In this document: piece after piece, positions 45,681-57,571 of the stretch
How the letters are laid out: each line of letters starts with the position of its first letter
Numbering within the stretch: the first letter of the stretch is position 1
Assembly (NCBI GenBank): GCA_963691655.1
Contig: OY829326.1
Coordinates: 83,631,235-83,695,234, forward strand
From: Toxonevra muliebris
Taxonomy: Eukaryota > Arthropoda > Insecta > Diptera > Pallopteridae
Length of the DNA: 64,000 nucleotides
Direction: 5' to 3'
Notes under the pieces: generated by a model
Seen by the model: the letters and a program-made list of their open reading frames with translations, nothing else
Database searches by the model: none
What the model was told of the DNA's origin: nothing
Program-made: the position numbers and the translations under genes

Positions 45681-46365
45681 AAAAATAGAAAAAATTACCT
45701 AAAAAATAAAAACACCAAAAAAATGTCATAAAAAATTTGCAGATTTCGAATTCTAAGGTCGTAACGGAGTTTATATGCAGAGTAGAGCTTTCTCCGATAA
45801 AGCAAAAAGAGATGACAAGTCAACAAAATCCGAGCCCCGGTTATGAAACACCAGAACTGCATTTTTTCGTAAATAAAATTATTGAAGTAGTCATATTTAG
45901 AGTGTTACCATATATTTAATACTTGTAGGAGTAATTTTTTCATTCAAGAAAAAAAAAATATGAAAACTGGAACTTTAACGGCAAAAAAGTCGTTTAAGGG
46001 GGAATATATGTAGACCTAGAGTTGTCAAAAAATCGATTTTCCAATTTTGGTATTTTCTTGAAGCTTGAGGTCTTAAGAATGTCTGGGAAAAATTTCCAGA
46101 AAAAATTAGAAGAAATAACGGCTGCTTGCCGCGACCAAGCAGTCGAATCAGACAAGAAGAACAAGTCATTGCTTAACAATAAAATGCGTTTTTCTCGGAA
46201 CAATGTTTTTCAAATTAGTGACCGAAATATCTTAACAATCACAAAATCAATTAACTTGTGGTTATTATATACATAATTATCTAATCTTTGCCGCAGGATT
46301 TTTTTTTTTTATCGACAAAATAGTAACAAATTTTGCCTAAAAATCCCGCTGTTTCGACAAATAAA

Positions 46366-47372
46366 AATATTGTTTTCGATGACATTTGCCCGTCTCTATA
46401 TGCATTGTTGTTGTGATGACTACATTTGTTCATTAACCTGTTTATATATAACTTCAAATAATAAAAATATATTCAAAGTCCCCTACGACAGAGACTAGAT
46501 TATAGTGTTAACTTTGGTAAATGTCAAGCTATGACGTTAAGATTTAGAAGGAATATCAACAACAGATGTACCAAATTAACAACAAAAAAAAAACAGAACT
46601 CAAATCGGAACGATGGGAGCGCCACACGGTGGTCATTCCAGGAACTTTTTGATCAAGGTGGTATGTGTCACAATATGTGTCCATAATACTCTTAAAAACT
46701 CAACCTGGCATAAGTGGGGATAACGTGGCAAAAAATATTAAATAATAATAAATGTAATGCCTAGCGCTGCCATATGGCACATTGTCGCTGAGCCCTTCCT
46801 GAGCCAGGTTCAAAAACAATTTTTTTCTCACGTTACTTTCTTGATCTATCTACTTTGGTTCCCGCTCGTCCTTAATGGGTTAAATTGCAATGTAAGTGGG
46901 AAAAAATTAACAAACAAAATCATTTTTAGTCTAAAAGTAATTCACAGTTTATATAAATAAATGCCAGTAATGTTTGCGTATTTTAAATGAACTTGTCTTT
47001 TACATTCCAAACATTTAATTGCATTGAATCGATTTAGTTTTTTGGGCATCGAGGTTAAAGAAATTATGCAGAAGTGATGATGGCGATGAAGTACGGTTTC
47101 TTAACCAGTTTTCGCTGTGTATTTGACTTTTCAGCACTACTCACTTGGAATTTTTTCGTTGCTGGTCTCAAAATCGAACTCTTTATCGGCTTTCGGCCAC
47201 GATTTGATTTTTTAGTTGATGTGTTTTTATTTAAAGATGGTATTAGTGATGCACTTGAATCACTTGCAACTCCAGATGTGGAGGCATTCGTAGATTCAGA
47301 AGTGTTGACTTCAATCAGAGCACTAGGAGGCATAAACTAGCGCCATATTGTTTTCGATGACATTTGCCACTT
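46366..47372. repeat. Direct repeat pair bounding about 1 kb
   Basis: A 24-bp identical sequence ending CGATGACATTTGCC occurs at about 46367-46390 and 47346-47369 in the same orientation. The right half of the interval carries the open frame at 47064-47333. The first copy adjoins the dispersed repeat shared with 26335-26415. Confidence 0.6.
47064..47333 (-). CDS. Small Ser/Thr-rich basic ORF, function unknown
   Basis: An 89-codon minus-strand frame with a Ser/Thr-rich N-terminal half (STNASTSGVASDSSASLIP) and a basic middle (KKSNRGRKPIKSSILRPATK) containing an AT-hook-like RGRKP. The basic segment loosely recalls C-terminal tails of CENP-B/pogo-type transposases. No other domain, no promoter and no splice context was seen. 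It may be transposon debris or chance, and I would not treat it as an established gene. Confidence 0.25.
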   Translation of the reverse strand: MPPSALIEVNTSESTNASTSGVASDSSASLIPSLNKNTSTKKSNRGRKPIKSSILRPATKKFQVSSAEKSNTQRKLVKKPYFIAIITSA

Positions 47373-50300
47373 TACCCCCAACAAATAGATGCCACATTAC
47401 CCCTAAACGGTATTTTAGGTAAAATATTGCATGGCGCCGAAACATGTTAAGAATCGTTAAAAATTATTATACATTTCAATAGATAAAAGAAAAACTAATA
47501 TTTTGGATATAAAAGCGTAAAACTAATAATAAATTCACAGCCAAATACAGTACTCGCAGAAAACTTTAGAAACTAGAAATTTACACATTTTCACGGAAAA
47601 AACGAGATTATGCCTGTTTAGTTATACAGTCTTCTGAGAAATGAGCTGCTAAATAAAGCATGTAGATTAACAAATTGACAGATATCTAGCTGTCACACAC
47701 ACAAAATGAATGGCAATTGTCACGTTACCCCCACTGCCAAATTACTTCCACTTGCCCTATAGGCTTCCTTAAAAAATAATCGAAAATTGCCTTTTTCGCG
47801 CTTTTAGGTGTATGTATATCCCCTCTTAACTTGCCTAACACAAAAAAATTCAGTTAGGGTATTGATCCTGGGTACGTACTCTTTCCATTTCATATGGTCA
47901 GACCCATGCCCGAAAATTGTTGTCGCACTGTGTAATATTTCAAATTTATTTGGCTTTTTTTAAGTCAAAATTGGTTTAGATTTCGATTTATTTAGATGTG
48001 CATATGTATGTATGGTTATGGAACCCCATCGTCAAATGACAATCTCAACTTTATGTTATTGAATTTTATTCGTTGTATGTTCGTTTAAATTTTTACTATC
48101 CAAAGTAATTTTCTATAACTTACACCTAATCAAATTACTTCGTTATTCGTGAGATTGTTATTGTTGTTGTTGGTGTTGTTGATATTTTTGCTGTTGTTGA
48201 TGGAAACGACGGATGCTTGATATGCGGAGGAAACTCTCATAAGTAAGAAGTTTTTTGTTGTTACTGTTGTTGTTGTTGTTGTTTTAAAACAAACTTTTGC
48301 CATTTATGATAATTCAACGTCAGCTGTGACAGTTCAGTTCTGTTCTCTTCAGTTCTGTTAAGTTTAGTTCAGTTGTGCTCGGTGTGGTTCGGTTCAGTAC
48401 ATTTTGGTTTGCTTTACACATCAGAAACACCCATTTTTGAAAATATGCTTGCAACACATTTAACTTATTACATCGAAAGGGTTGAACGAAAATTTTGATG
48501 ATGGCAGCGAGAGGGCGGACTTCAGGGGGTAAAGGTGGCAGTGGGAATGGCGCTCTGCTCTAAAATTTGCGTTCTCAATCTAAACATATTCTTGAAGTAA
48601 TTTAGAACTCATCTCGTGGATTGTAAATTGCTTTTACTTACTGAATATTTGTGTATGTGTGCGTACATACATACGTAGTACGTACAATGTATGTGTTCAC
48701 ATATGCACATGTATGTGTGCGGTTTGACGAGCGAACATCGAGTCATTGTGTTTACTTCTACACACACATTTGTGTGTGTATGTGTGTTCCTTCATTTTAT
48801 TACGTATACGAGTTGTTGTTCGTTTTGTTTGGTTCTCTTCATTTCATGGATTGTTCTTGCGTCTGTAGTTGACTCGAGGGATATGCAAAGATAAATTGTT
48901 ACAATTTCGGGTTTAGAGTATAACTGAAGCAACAGCAGCAACAACAACAATTTAACTTGTTTGAGCGCCTTTTACTCGAGTAATCCTTTGAGATATGAGT
49001 ATTGGATTTCAGTGATTTATGCCGTTATTCATAGCGGCTATAACAACTACATCAACAAAAACAACAACTTCTAACTAACTAACTAACTAACGCAAAATTT
49101 GCAGCATTTTGCATTTGACAAAATGAATCGCACTTGTATCCAAAATGAAAATAGCCTCAAGTTCTCAACTGGATTAAATGTCAATCAATCTGTCAGTTTT
49201 TGAAAGTATCTGGAGATGTTTCCGAATTGTTTTTGGTAAATATTTTAATTGGGAAAAATGCTGGTCGGAGAAGTTTTTGCTTTGCAATAGTTTCATATTT
49301 CTACCATATTTTCTAATTAAAATATTTTTTAAATAAAACATATGTGCCACGCCTATTTAGCATATTCGTACGTGAACTAACTGAAACTTGTTTGCTTTTT
49401 TTTTTCTTCAAAGGGCAAAATTCAATTATACCTGCATTTATGTGTGGGTATGAATGTATGTTGTATGTGTGCATGTTTTGTAGATAAAATCGACGTTGAC
49501 GTTTTAACATTGGAACGAGAAAAGTTTTGATGATTATGCGTCAATGCGCTGTCACAATATATCTCGAACATCGCATGAAACATACGAACTCGTACACAAG
49601 AAAATCTTCCATATTGATAATCTGACACTGATGCCTAACGATGCAAACAATTTTTGACATTCACTTCTTTGTGTTGTGCTGCTGCTGCCTGTCAAAAATG
49701 CTCCTTTAAATATGATGACTTAAAAATGTGGTAAATGAATGAATGGCATCACTAAAAGCAAATTCAAATAAATTTTTAATCCCTTGTGCATTTTTAGCAG
49801 CAACGAGCCAAGGCGAGCCTGGCCCAACCACCTTTGGGTTTGCATTAGCACACCCCATTTGTCAACCGAGAGAAAAGAAGAGTCAGACAATTCAATTTCG
49901 GTTCGGTACTTCTGAACGATTTTTCTGTCATTGACATTTGCTGAAGATGATGTTATACGTTTTTGACACTTCAGAGACCAAAACGATGAGACAAAGTGGA
50001 CACATTTTAATGATGATTTCGTGTACCTTACTTTTGAGCGACTGAAATGATACGACCGAGTTTCTTTTCTTTTGAAACGAAAAGGGATTCATCAATAAAA
50101 TCTTTAAAGCTGGAAGCATAATTTGTTACAAGGTACTCACACTCTCACACATACAAATGCAAATATTTATATGTATGAATGTATACACATTTGCACACGT
50201 ATAAACATCAAATACAAAAGTGTTTAAATACAACGCCGTAAGGCAAGAAAAATGCAAATGTCATTGTGAGTGCGATTGGCACTTTTTGTGAAAAAGGTTA

Positions 50301-50902
50301 TCACACACTCACACTCATACAGACACACTCCCAAACAACCATTGCGATTAGGTATACGAGACGAAGGAAGGACACAAAATTCGTTCATTCCCTCTTGTTA
50401 TTTTTTCCGGTTCGACGGGAAATTTCTTTCTTTTCCTGTGATTTTTGGCACAAACTAAGCAAACGTAGGAAAAAAACAAAAACCAACAGAACAAAAATTC
50501 TTCACGTTGTTCTCCCGTTGTTGTTATTTTTGTTTTTTGTTGTTGTGCACTCTTACTCTTTGTTAAATGACAACCTCGAGGCAATAACATCTTATCGCAA
50601 GCAACTCTTTTCAAACTCATGTAACCGTTGGCATAAACGTAATCCCTATAGGCTAAAATGATATAATTACATTTGTATGTTAACCTTCATTAGAATGTAA
50701 GGAGACAGGGTGACAGTGGTTCCAAAACATTTCTCGATATAATGTAAAAAACTTTGAAAATGTTTGGTTGGTCTTTACAGATCAACGTTAAATTATATTT
50801 ATTTAGTGACGAATCTGAAGTCCAGTGCTTCAAAAGAGTTTCGGAAGAAATTTCCCCGTAATGTCAATGAAACTCTTTTCAAATGAATTCAAATATTAAT
50901 TA
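47373..50902. other. Microsatellite-rich DNA, no gene recognised
   Basis: It contains GTT triplet runs (48157-48286), a degenerate GTTCA/GTTCGG pentamer-like stretch (48331-48410), TATGTA repeats (48651-48790) and (AACT)n at 49073-49092. No coding signature was found. Confidence 0.55.
48331..48410. repeat. Degenerate (AGTTC)n-like tandem repeat
   Basis: CAGTTCAGTTCTGTTCTCTT then CAGTTCTGTTAAGTTTAG and TTCGGTTCAG. Approximate 5-bp units with substitutions. Confidence 0.75.
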
Positions 50903-51020
50903 TAGTGTCCGATCGAATATTCGGTTTCGGCCAAAAATACGGTTCGGCTAAGTTTCGGTTTCGGCAAAAAATATGGCCGAATATTTGGCCGAAACCGAAA
51001 CATTATAAATTTTACTGTAA
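50903..51020. mobile_element. Fragment of the hAT family seen at 31809-33553
   Basis: TAGTGTCCGATCGAATATTC then GGTTTCGGCC matches the terminus TAGTGTCCGACCGATTATTC of the nested hAT. Sub-terminal CGGTTTCGGC and GGCCGAAACC repeats follow. No right end was seen, so this is an end fragment with an approximate boundary. Confidence 0.65.
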
Positions 51021-51223
51021 ATTGCATTTCATTACGCAAAGGATTGTTTTTCTTTTTAGCATATAACATAAAATTATTCAATTTGTAATATTAAAATAAA
51101 AATGTGAATTTCATTTGTACCTATACCACAAAATGTATTTTTTTAGTGCCTTTAATATGTATTTTCTTTATTGTTAAAATAATATTTTTGTTATTTTATA
51201 TATACAAAAGTAAGTATGTATAT

Positions 51224-51515
51224 TAGGGCGTACCAATTTGTATGGATGAGTTTTTTTCGGAGTACCGACAGAAGAGTTCCATATTCTATGACAAAAAAAA
51301 TAGAGCTTACCCCCCGTAAAATTCGTAGAAGTTAAAGTAATATTAAAAGTAACTATCGATTTTTATTCAACAACTACAGTACGTAATACTGAAACTTCTT
51401 CGAATTTTAGGATCCCTGTTTTGCCATACTTTCTTCGGCAAAGTTGATCAGAATCGAATATAGAATTTTTTGTCAACGTACTTTTCAAAAAAAAAAAAAA
51501 AAATGGTACGCCCGA
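51224..51515. mobile_element. hAT MITE, 292 bp
   Basis: Termini TAGGGCGTACCA and TGGTACGCCCGA, flanked by ATGTATAT (51216-51223) and ATGTACAT (51516-51523), an 8-bp duplication with one difference. There is no coding capacity. Confidence 0.82.
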
Positions 51516-51523
51516 ATGTACAT

Positions 51524-52572
51524 GGATTGTGTTTTTTTAAAAGAAAAAAAATTAAAATGATTTGAATTTTGTTTTTAACATATCTGTGGTCACAAGCAAT
51601 AACAACACAACTCGAGTTTTGTCGAATTCGAGTTATTATCATAATTTGAATCTTCATATCCGTTTTTATATTGTGTCAGAATTTTATGACTATCGGTTCA
51701 GTGGTTTACGAGATATTAGGGCGGAAAAATAGCACAATTCATCCTGATTACTCTTAGCACCTGAACCTTTGAAGTGCTCTCCTGTAAAATAAAACATTTG
51801 CCATGCATGCTTTTGTTACATTGGACACATAGTTACATATGTAAGAGATGTGTTGATGGCAAATCACACATCCCTTACGTTTTTAATTTTGAGTGCGGCG
51901 AATGAAATGGTTTTTGAACTTTATATTTGGGAATCTGTCATTACGGGATGTGAAAGGCTCGTTGTCCAAAGTTTCTGTCCAGTCCGGCTCTACGCCATCT
52001 TTAGTTTTGGGTGAACCAACGATTTGATAGTCCCCAACGCATGGAATTCTATTTGCGACATTGGTTTTACTTTATTTCATTTTGACTACACTACGACGTG
52101 TAGCTTCCTCACGTTTACCATCATGTTGCCTAGAATATTTGTGAAGATAGGCCACTACTATTTCTTTGATCGCACTCCAATGTGATAATTCGCCAATACA
52201 TTGTCGTGTAAGTCAATCGTCTAAACTAAATTGCAAAAAAAAAAAAAATACTTCATTGCATTTGAACCTATGTACTTTTTGATCCCAGAAATTTCAGAAA
52301 ATAACTCAAGGCTGGCGGAAAAACAATTAAATTTGCGGAAAAAGAGATAGATGCGTACAATGACGCGAAATGAGCGCTTGGCACGAAAAAGGGCGGGAAA
52401 ATCAGAAAGGTTAAATCTCCATGAATTCATCACACCATTTTGACCACTGGTGACTGAAATCACCGCCGTAATTTTTTTTAGATATTCTACGTACTTCAAG
52501 CACATATAAAAGTAAACATCACGTAAGTAATATATAATAGGCTTAAAGAACGTGTGTAGTCAAAACAGCGGT
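51524..52572. other. AT-rich DNA, no gene recognised
   Basis: It contains an imperfect hairpin at 51841-51878 (12 of 13 stem pairs, GTAAGAGATGTGT). Nothing else was identified. Confidence 0.55.
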
Positions 52573-53775
52573 GGACTCGAAATCCCCGAAAACAAAATCC
52601 CAAAATACAAAACCCCCAAGCACAAAACCTCCAAATATGGTGGATAATGAAATTAAAGATTAAACTGCCTCTAGTGATTCCAAATGAATTTTCCACGCTG
52701 AACGCGAATCTGTGGTCAAAAACTTCCTTGTTTAAAAAACTGTTGAGCTGAACCATGATGTTTTACAAACTTCGCTAGTATCAGAAAACAAAGGCTGAAT
52801 CATGTTCTTTCAAATTAGCCCTAAGCAATTTTTGGCATGCGCCCTTAGATCAGGGGTGTGCTTATGTCTAGGGGTGCACAACATAATTTAAACAGATCCT
52901 AAATTCGTCCGCCATATTTGATCCGCCGTTTTGGATTTTTAAAACCTGACTACAGATTTGTAACCAACGACCCTTAAAACACTCTGCTCTAAGGGCGCAT
53001 GCGAACAATTTGTCTTAGTTCAGATTCATTTAAAAAAAAAAATTTTTTTTTTTAACGTGGCATGATGGAAAGTTTTTAAACACAGATTCCGTGTTCAGCA
53101 TGATAAATTCATTCGGAAACACTAGGAATCATCTTATTCGCAAAACACATGCAGGGCAGTGTTATGTTAAGAAGCGGCGCCGCTTTGGGAATTTCGATTC
53201 AACTTACTTTTAGTAAGTTTTTAATATCTTCTTAATTTTTTATTTATTATTTATTTTTTATTTATAATTTGCTGCTATTTTAAACTTAACCCATTAGACC
53301 CGGCTTTTGAATCGCAAATTTAGAATGGAAATTGTACATGAATTTTATTATATGTTGGGTAGTGTCCAGGGAATTTAAACACTTAGTGACACATATATGT
53401 ACCACTCGTACCGAAAGGGTTATTATTTTCCATAGCTAAGTGATGTAGGCAGCTTTTAAAAGAAAGCATTATAAAAGAAATAACAATATCATATCGACAG
53501 TATAAAAAACAAGTAATATTGCCACGTTTGAAAACGGGATATATCGAAACAGATGATGCAAACTAGCAATTACTGTAACAAAGGGACAGTTGCAAATAAG
53601 AAGCGTAAACTATCGGCTATCAAGTAAGGCTGAGCTCACATTATCGATCAAATTATCGTCATTGCCTATTTGTTTAAAAATTCAGGGCTTTTACGATTGG
53701 GGATCCCGTGATTGGTGATTTTGTATTTGGGGATTTTATGTTTGGGGCAAATGATATTTGGGGATTTTGTTTTTG
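52573..53775. repeat. Long foldback-like inverted repeat with CCCCAAA-type tandem ends
   Basis: The left end has about 15-bp units (AAATCCCCGAAAACA, AAATCCCAAAATACA, AAACCCCCAAGCACA). The right end has the complement (GATTTTGTATTTGGGG units, 53690-53775). Inside, ATTCCAAATGAATTTTCCACG and GAATCTGTGGTCAAAAACTT pair with the complement of 53065-53145. Closer in, GCATGCGCCCTTAGATCAG (52837) pairs with CTGCTCTAAGGGCGCATGC (52976). About 500 bp unpaired (53160-53680) interrupt the right arm, including a TTAACCCATT...AAAGGGTTA unit at 53286-53422. Confidence 0.78.
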
Positions 53776-54504
53776 TGTGTATAGAGACGGGCAAATCAGA
53801 CAGTCATTTTGGAATTTCGGAAAATATGCTATTAGTCAGTTTCGATATTTTTTAGCTCTAACAAGTAGTTGGTATTAGTTTTCACCTGTTTAAACTATAA
53901 AATTTGCAAATAAAACAACTTTTGAGAAATGTTTGTAAATTTTGATATTGCGCTACTAAATACAATCTCGCTACACAAATTTGTAAGAACTGCACCAGAT
54001 TGTAAAAAGGTCAAAGTTTCAGAAAAAAATTTCGCAAAAAAAAATTAAAATTGAATGCACCTTACGTTAAATCGCCGATATACCGCAATTCTGTTTATAC
54101 CGTAAAACGAGGTTCCAAATTCCCACAAACTTACAGAATTATAATAAAATTTAAAACAACATGAATAAGGAACCGCTAAGCCATTTTTTCTTAAAATCGA
54201 ACCGGTTTTTGCCATTTTGTTATGTACTAAGTACAAGAAGGGCATTATTGAAGGAAACCTCTTGCATTTTGCAATAAAAGCTTTTCTAGAAAATTTCTAT
54301 CAGAATTTTTTACATAAAAAAACTTAAAACGAAATAAGTACCTACAATATTTTCTTATTTTAAAGTTTTATTAACATTTTAACCATTTCCGAACTTTGAA
54401 TCTGTAAAAATTGAAAAAAATTGGGGTCAGTGTTACTATATCGACCGAATTATTTGTGTCATTTATCATCATCATTTATTTGATCATTAATAAAAATAAT
54501 TTTT
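53776..54504. other. AT-rich DNA, no gene recognised
   Basis: Begins with the dispersed motif ATAGAGACGGGCAAATCAGA (53781-53800), shared with 26395-26415 and, inverted, with 46385-46400. Otherwise nothing recognised. Confidence 0.5.
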
Positions 54505-55060
54505 GGTTTTTTTTTTTATTTTTTGCTCAGAAATTATAATAATTTTTTGATTTTTATCTGTTTGCTCAGAAATAATAATTATTTTCTAATTTTTTTTTAT
54601 GTTCGGGAAAAAAATCATTATTTGATTTTAATATTTTTGATTGAAACGAAAAATCGTTGCACAGCTTTGCACATTGTGTGTTCAGTTGGACCGAAATTCA
54701 TGTAATTATTTGTGTTGTTGTTTTTTGCACAAAGTACCGTTTGTCTGTAAATATAGTGTTAAGGTGCAGGAGAAAAATATTATTGCGGGAGTGACTTTTG
54801 TCAGTAACAATAACAGCGAAGTGTTGGTTTTGTTGTTGTTGTCTTTCTTTTTGTTCTTGTAGTCTATTCTTAGATGAAAACCCGGAAAACACTTTAGGAC
54901 CTAGCTTAAAACCATAAAGCTGTTTGCGATTTGATTTTTTCGTTTCAATCAAAAATATAAAAATCATATAATGATTTTTTTTTTATGATTAGGAAAAAAA
55001 AATTTCAGAAAATAATTATTATTTCTGAGAAAACAGATTATAATTTCTGAGCAAAAAATC
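54505..55060. repeat. Foldback-like element with TGCTCAGAAAT sub-repeats
   Basis: The left arm (54505-54665) contains TTTTGCTCAGAAATTATAAT and then GTTTGCTCAGAAATAATAAT, ending GATTGAAACGAAAAATCG. The right arm (54895-55055) is its approximate complement: GATTTTTTCGTTTCAATC, then AATTATTATTTCTGAG and ATTATAATTTCTGAGCAAAA. A more complex central part of about 230 bp (54665-54895) lies between the arms, with no identified gene. Confidence 0.8.
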
Positions 55061-57503
55061 AATAGGTAAAAATTATTTTGAATTTTTAGTGGGATTGCTC
55101 AGAAAAAAAAAATTTCTACTGATTCCAACAAAGCATGCAATAATTATCAATTTGGTGTATTCGACATTGTTCTCCGATATTTGGAACACTTTGATTTTTT
55201 CGTTTAAATATTTAAAACTAATTATTTTCGGTCCCTGGTTTTTATAGATTTTTCTCACATTTTTTGCAATACTACGCAAGAATAGATTCAGATATGTTTT
55301 GGCTTTAATAAACACATATGTAGTCGCCTTTCTCGTTGCTTTAGACCCATTAAATGTCGTGCATTTTGTTGCAGTGGAATGATGAACGGGCAGGTGACTG
55401 TGCTAAACTTCGATTGGCCTATAAAAATTTTGGTAGTTTTTTATTCAAAATACAATTTTGTTTTTACTGGTTACTGTTTTTGGCTAAAAATATGGTAACA
55501 CTGGTTGTGATCTCAATTTATATGAGGTTCAGAAAAGGCGTATCTCAATTCAGAAGTTTCTTAGTATAAAATTTTTAAGTCGAAAGTTTGAAGAATATGT
55601 CAAATGATTAAGCCATCTGCTCATTGATAAAGATGAGGGGAACGGGTAGTAAAGTACCGAACTCTGCGGTGCTCTAGTGTAAATACTGTGCTAATCTGAG
55701 TGAGGTAGTATATCGTAACACACATTTATATAATAAGGCTTTGCTGAAAGAACTATAGTTCGGAAAAAGCTATCGACTCCAGTCGAAAAAGATTTAAGTT
55801 TCGGAACCATCGAGTCTATGTTATTAGCAAACAATCTTAAATTGAAGATAATACCTATAAGAGAGTTCAAGAAAGGTTACATTCTATTTAGGAAGGCAAA
55901 AATCACTTTCTCACTATTGATTAGGTTAGTCACCATGATCACTCAGTACAATTATTAAGATGAAAACATATTGACTTCTCACTTAATTCTGGATATAAGA
56001 ACAAAGACTTGGAAAACTATTGTAATTATCAAGTAATTAATGTTGTACAAAAAAAAGTTGAGCAATATTATTTCAGTTTACGTTTTTCTTACGATTGCAT
56101 TGCGGAATGATATAAATTCATAAAACTCATACATACATTCATAAAAAATTACTAAATTCCCGCAGAGAATTAACTATTTGCATTGGTGCAGCACAAGTGT
56201 TGTACACCACAAAATTTTTCCACCAAAACGAATTTTTATCATTAAATTAAATTAATTTTAACCGAATTGTGTATGTATATCCAAAAAGTAAAAAGGGGAA
56301 ATGTAATCAAATTAAATCACTAATCTTCACTATTTCTTAAGCGGATTCGATTGCGCTAATAAAATCTCTTAAGAGAAAAGTTTTAGAACCACTTTTAGCA
56401 CTTGCTGTATTTCGTTTTCTTAATTTTTTTTAGAAACATTCCCATATACAAATAATATACTCGCACACATGTGTGTGTGTGTAGGTACTGTGTATGTACA
56501 TATGTGTGCATCAAAGTGTGCGCGGATGAAGTACATTGTGTTATCGGTAAACAAATAAAAAAGTTTTATTGTGTGCTTTAGGGAAAATTTTCCTTTTTTA
56601 TTTTCCCTAATCTTAATTCACTCAAATTCGATTACTCTGCTGCTGTTGCTGCCGTTACTGTTGTTGTTGTTGCTATCGCAAACACTTCCCTCACTTCCCC
56701 TCTCATGTTTTACCATATTTGTGCTCACCTCTTGTGCTGTATCCCGTTGTTGTTCAGACCAAATCGAAATAAGAATAAACTCCAAAGTCAAGCAGTCACT
56801 TATTTTTACGTTTTTGCCCGCAATGCTTTAACATCAACACACGCACACATCAATTCACATACATAAACATAAGTACATTTTACTGAAATACACACGCATG
56901 CATACATACATATGTACATACGTACATCGGCAAACCCACCCATACAATCAAAACACAACAACAATAAAATTAAAATTGAAAATACAAAGGATTTATAGGT
57001 TCAAAGTTTCAAGGATCTGAATACCCGTTAAGAGTACAAATGCACGTATGTATGTATGAATGTACAAAAAAAAAAGTTGGGAATGGTTGGGCCAGCGAAC
57101 GAGCAAAGTGTTAAGGGAACGACGATTTTGAGGATAGAAACGCGAAGGGTATACTGTTAAAAGAGCAGATACACATACATATTTACAATATACCATATAT
57201 ACATATATATATGTAGTTACGTATGTATGTATAGAAGACGGGTCTGGTCTCTGTGAGTGTTTGTTATGTTGAAAGCCACAGAACGAAATGTTATTTTTAT
57301 TTGGTTATTGTTGCCTTTATTGTTGTTTTGTCGAGTATGGTTGTTGTTGCTGTTGTTGAGTTCTATTTTGAAAAATTGTAAAAATGTTCGTTTTTGCCTT
57401 TTTTGTTTAACAAATAACTCAAACAAATGGTGTTGTTGCTTGATGGAGCGCACCGAACTTGCGTGTCTTAAGGTTTGTGTTCAAAGCTTTGCAGGATTGC
57501 TTC
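55061..57503. other. AT-rich and microsatellite DNA, no gene recognised
   Basis: It includes TGTGTG/TATGTA runs at about 56466-56520, GTT/GCT triplets at 56637-56675 and 57330-57360, and TACATA runs at 56840-56930 and 57180-57235. No supported coding sequence. Confidence 0.5.
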
Positions 57504-57571
57504 GTCACAGGTTACACCCCCAATGAATACCGCGTTGCCCGCCCATTCCTCGAAAGGGGAGTTTATCAATG
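57504..57571 (+). CDS. Putative short exon (coding-like on both strands)
   Basis: On the plus strand a CTTTGCAG acceptor is followed by DCFVTGYTPNEYRVARPFLE then RGVYQ, and a GTAAGA donor. On the minus strand the same block reads LINSPFEEWAGNAVFIGGVT then CDEAILQSF. The block is markedly less AT-rich than its neighbours, and both readings look protein-like. I recognise neither, no partner exons were found, and it may be a fragment of a mobile element. Confidence 0.25.
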
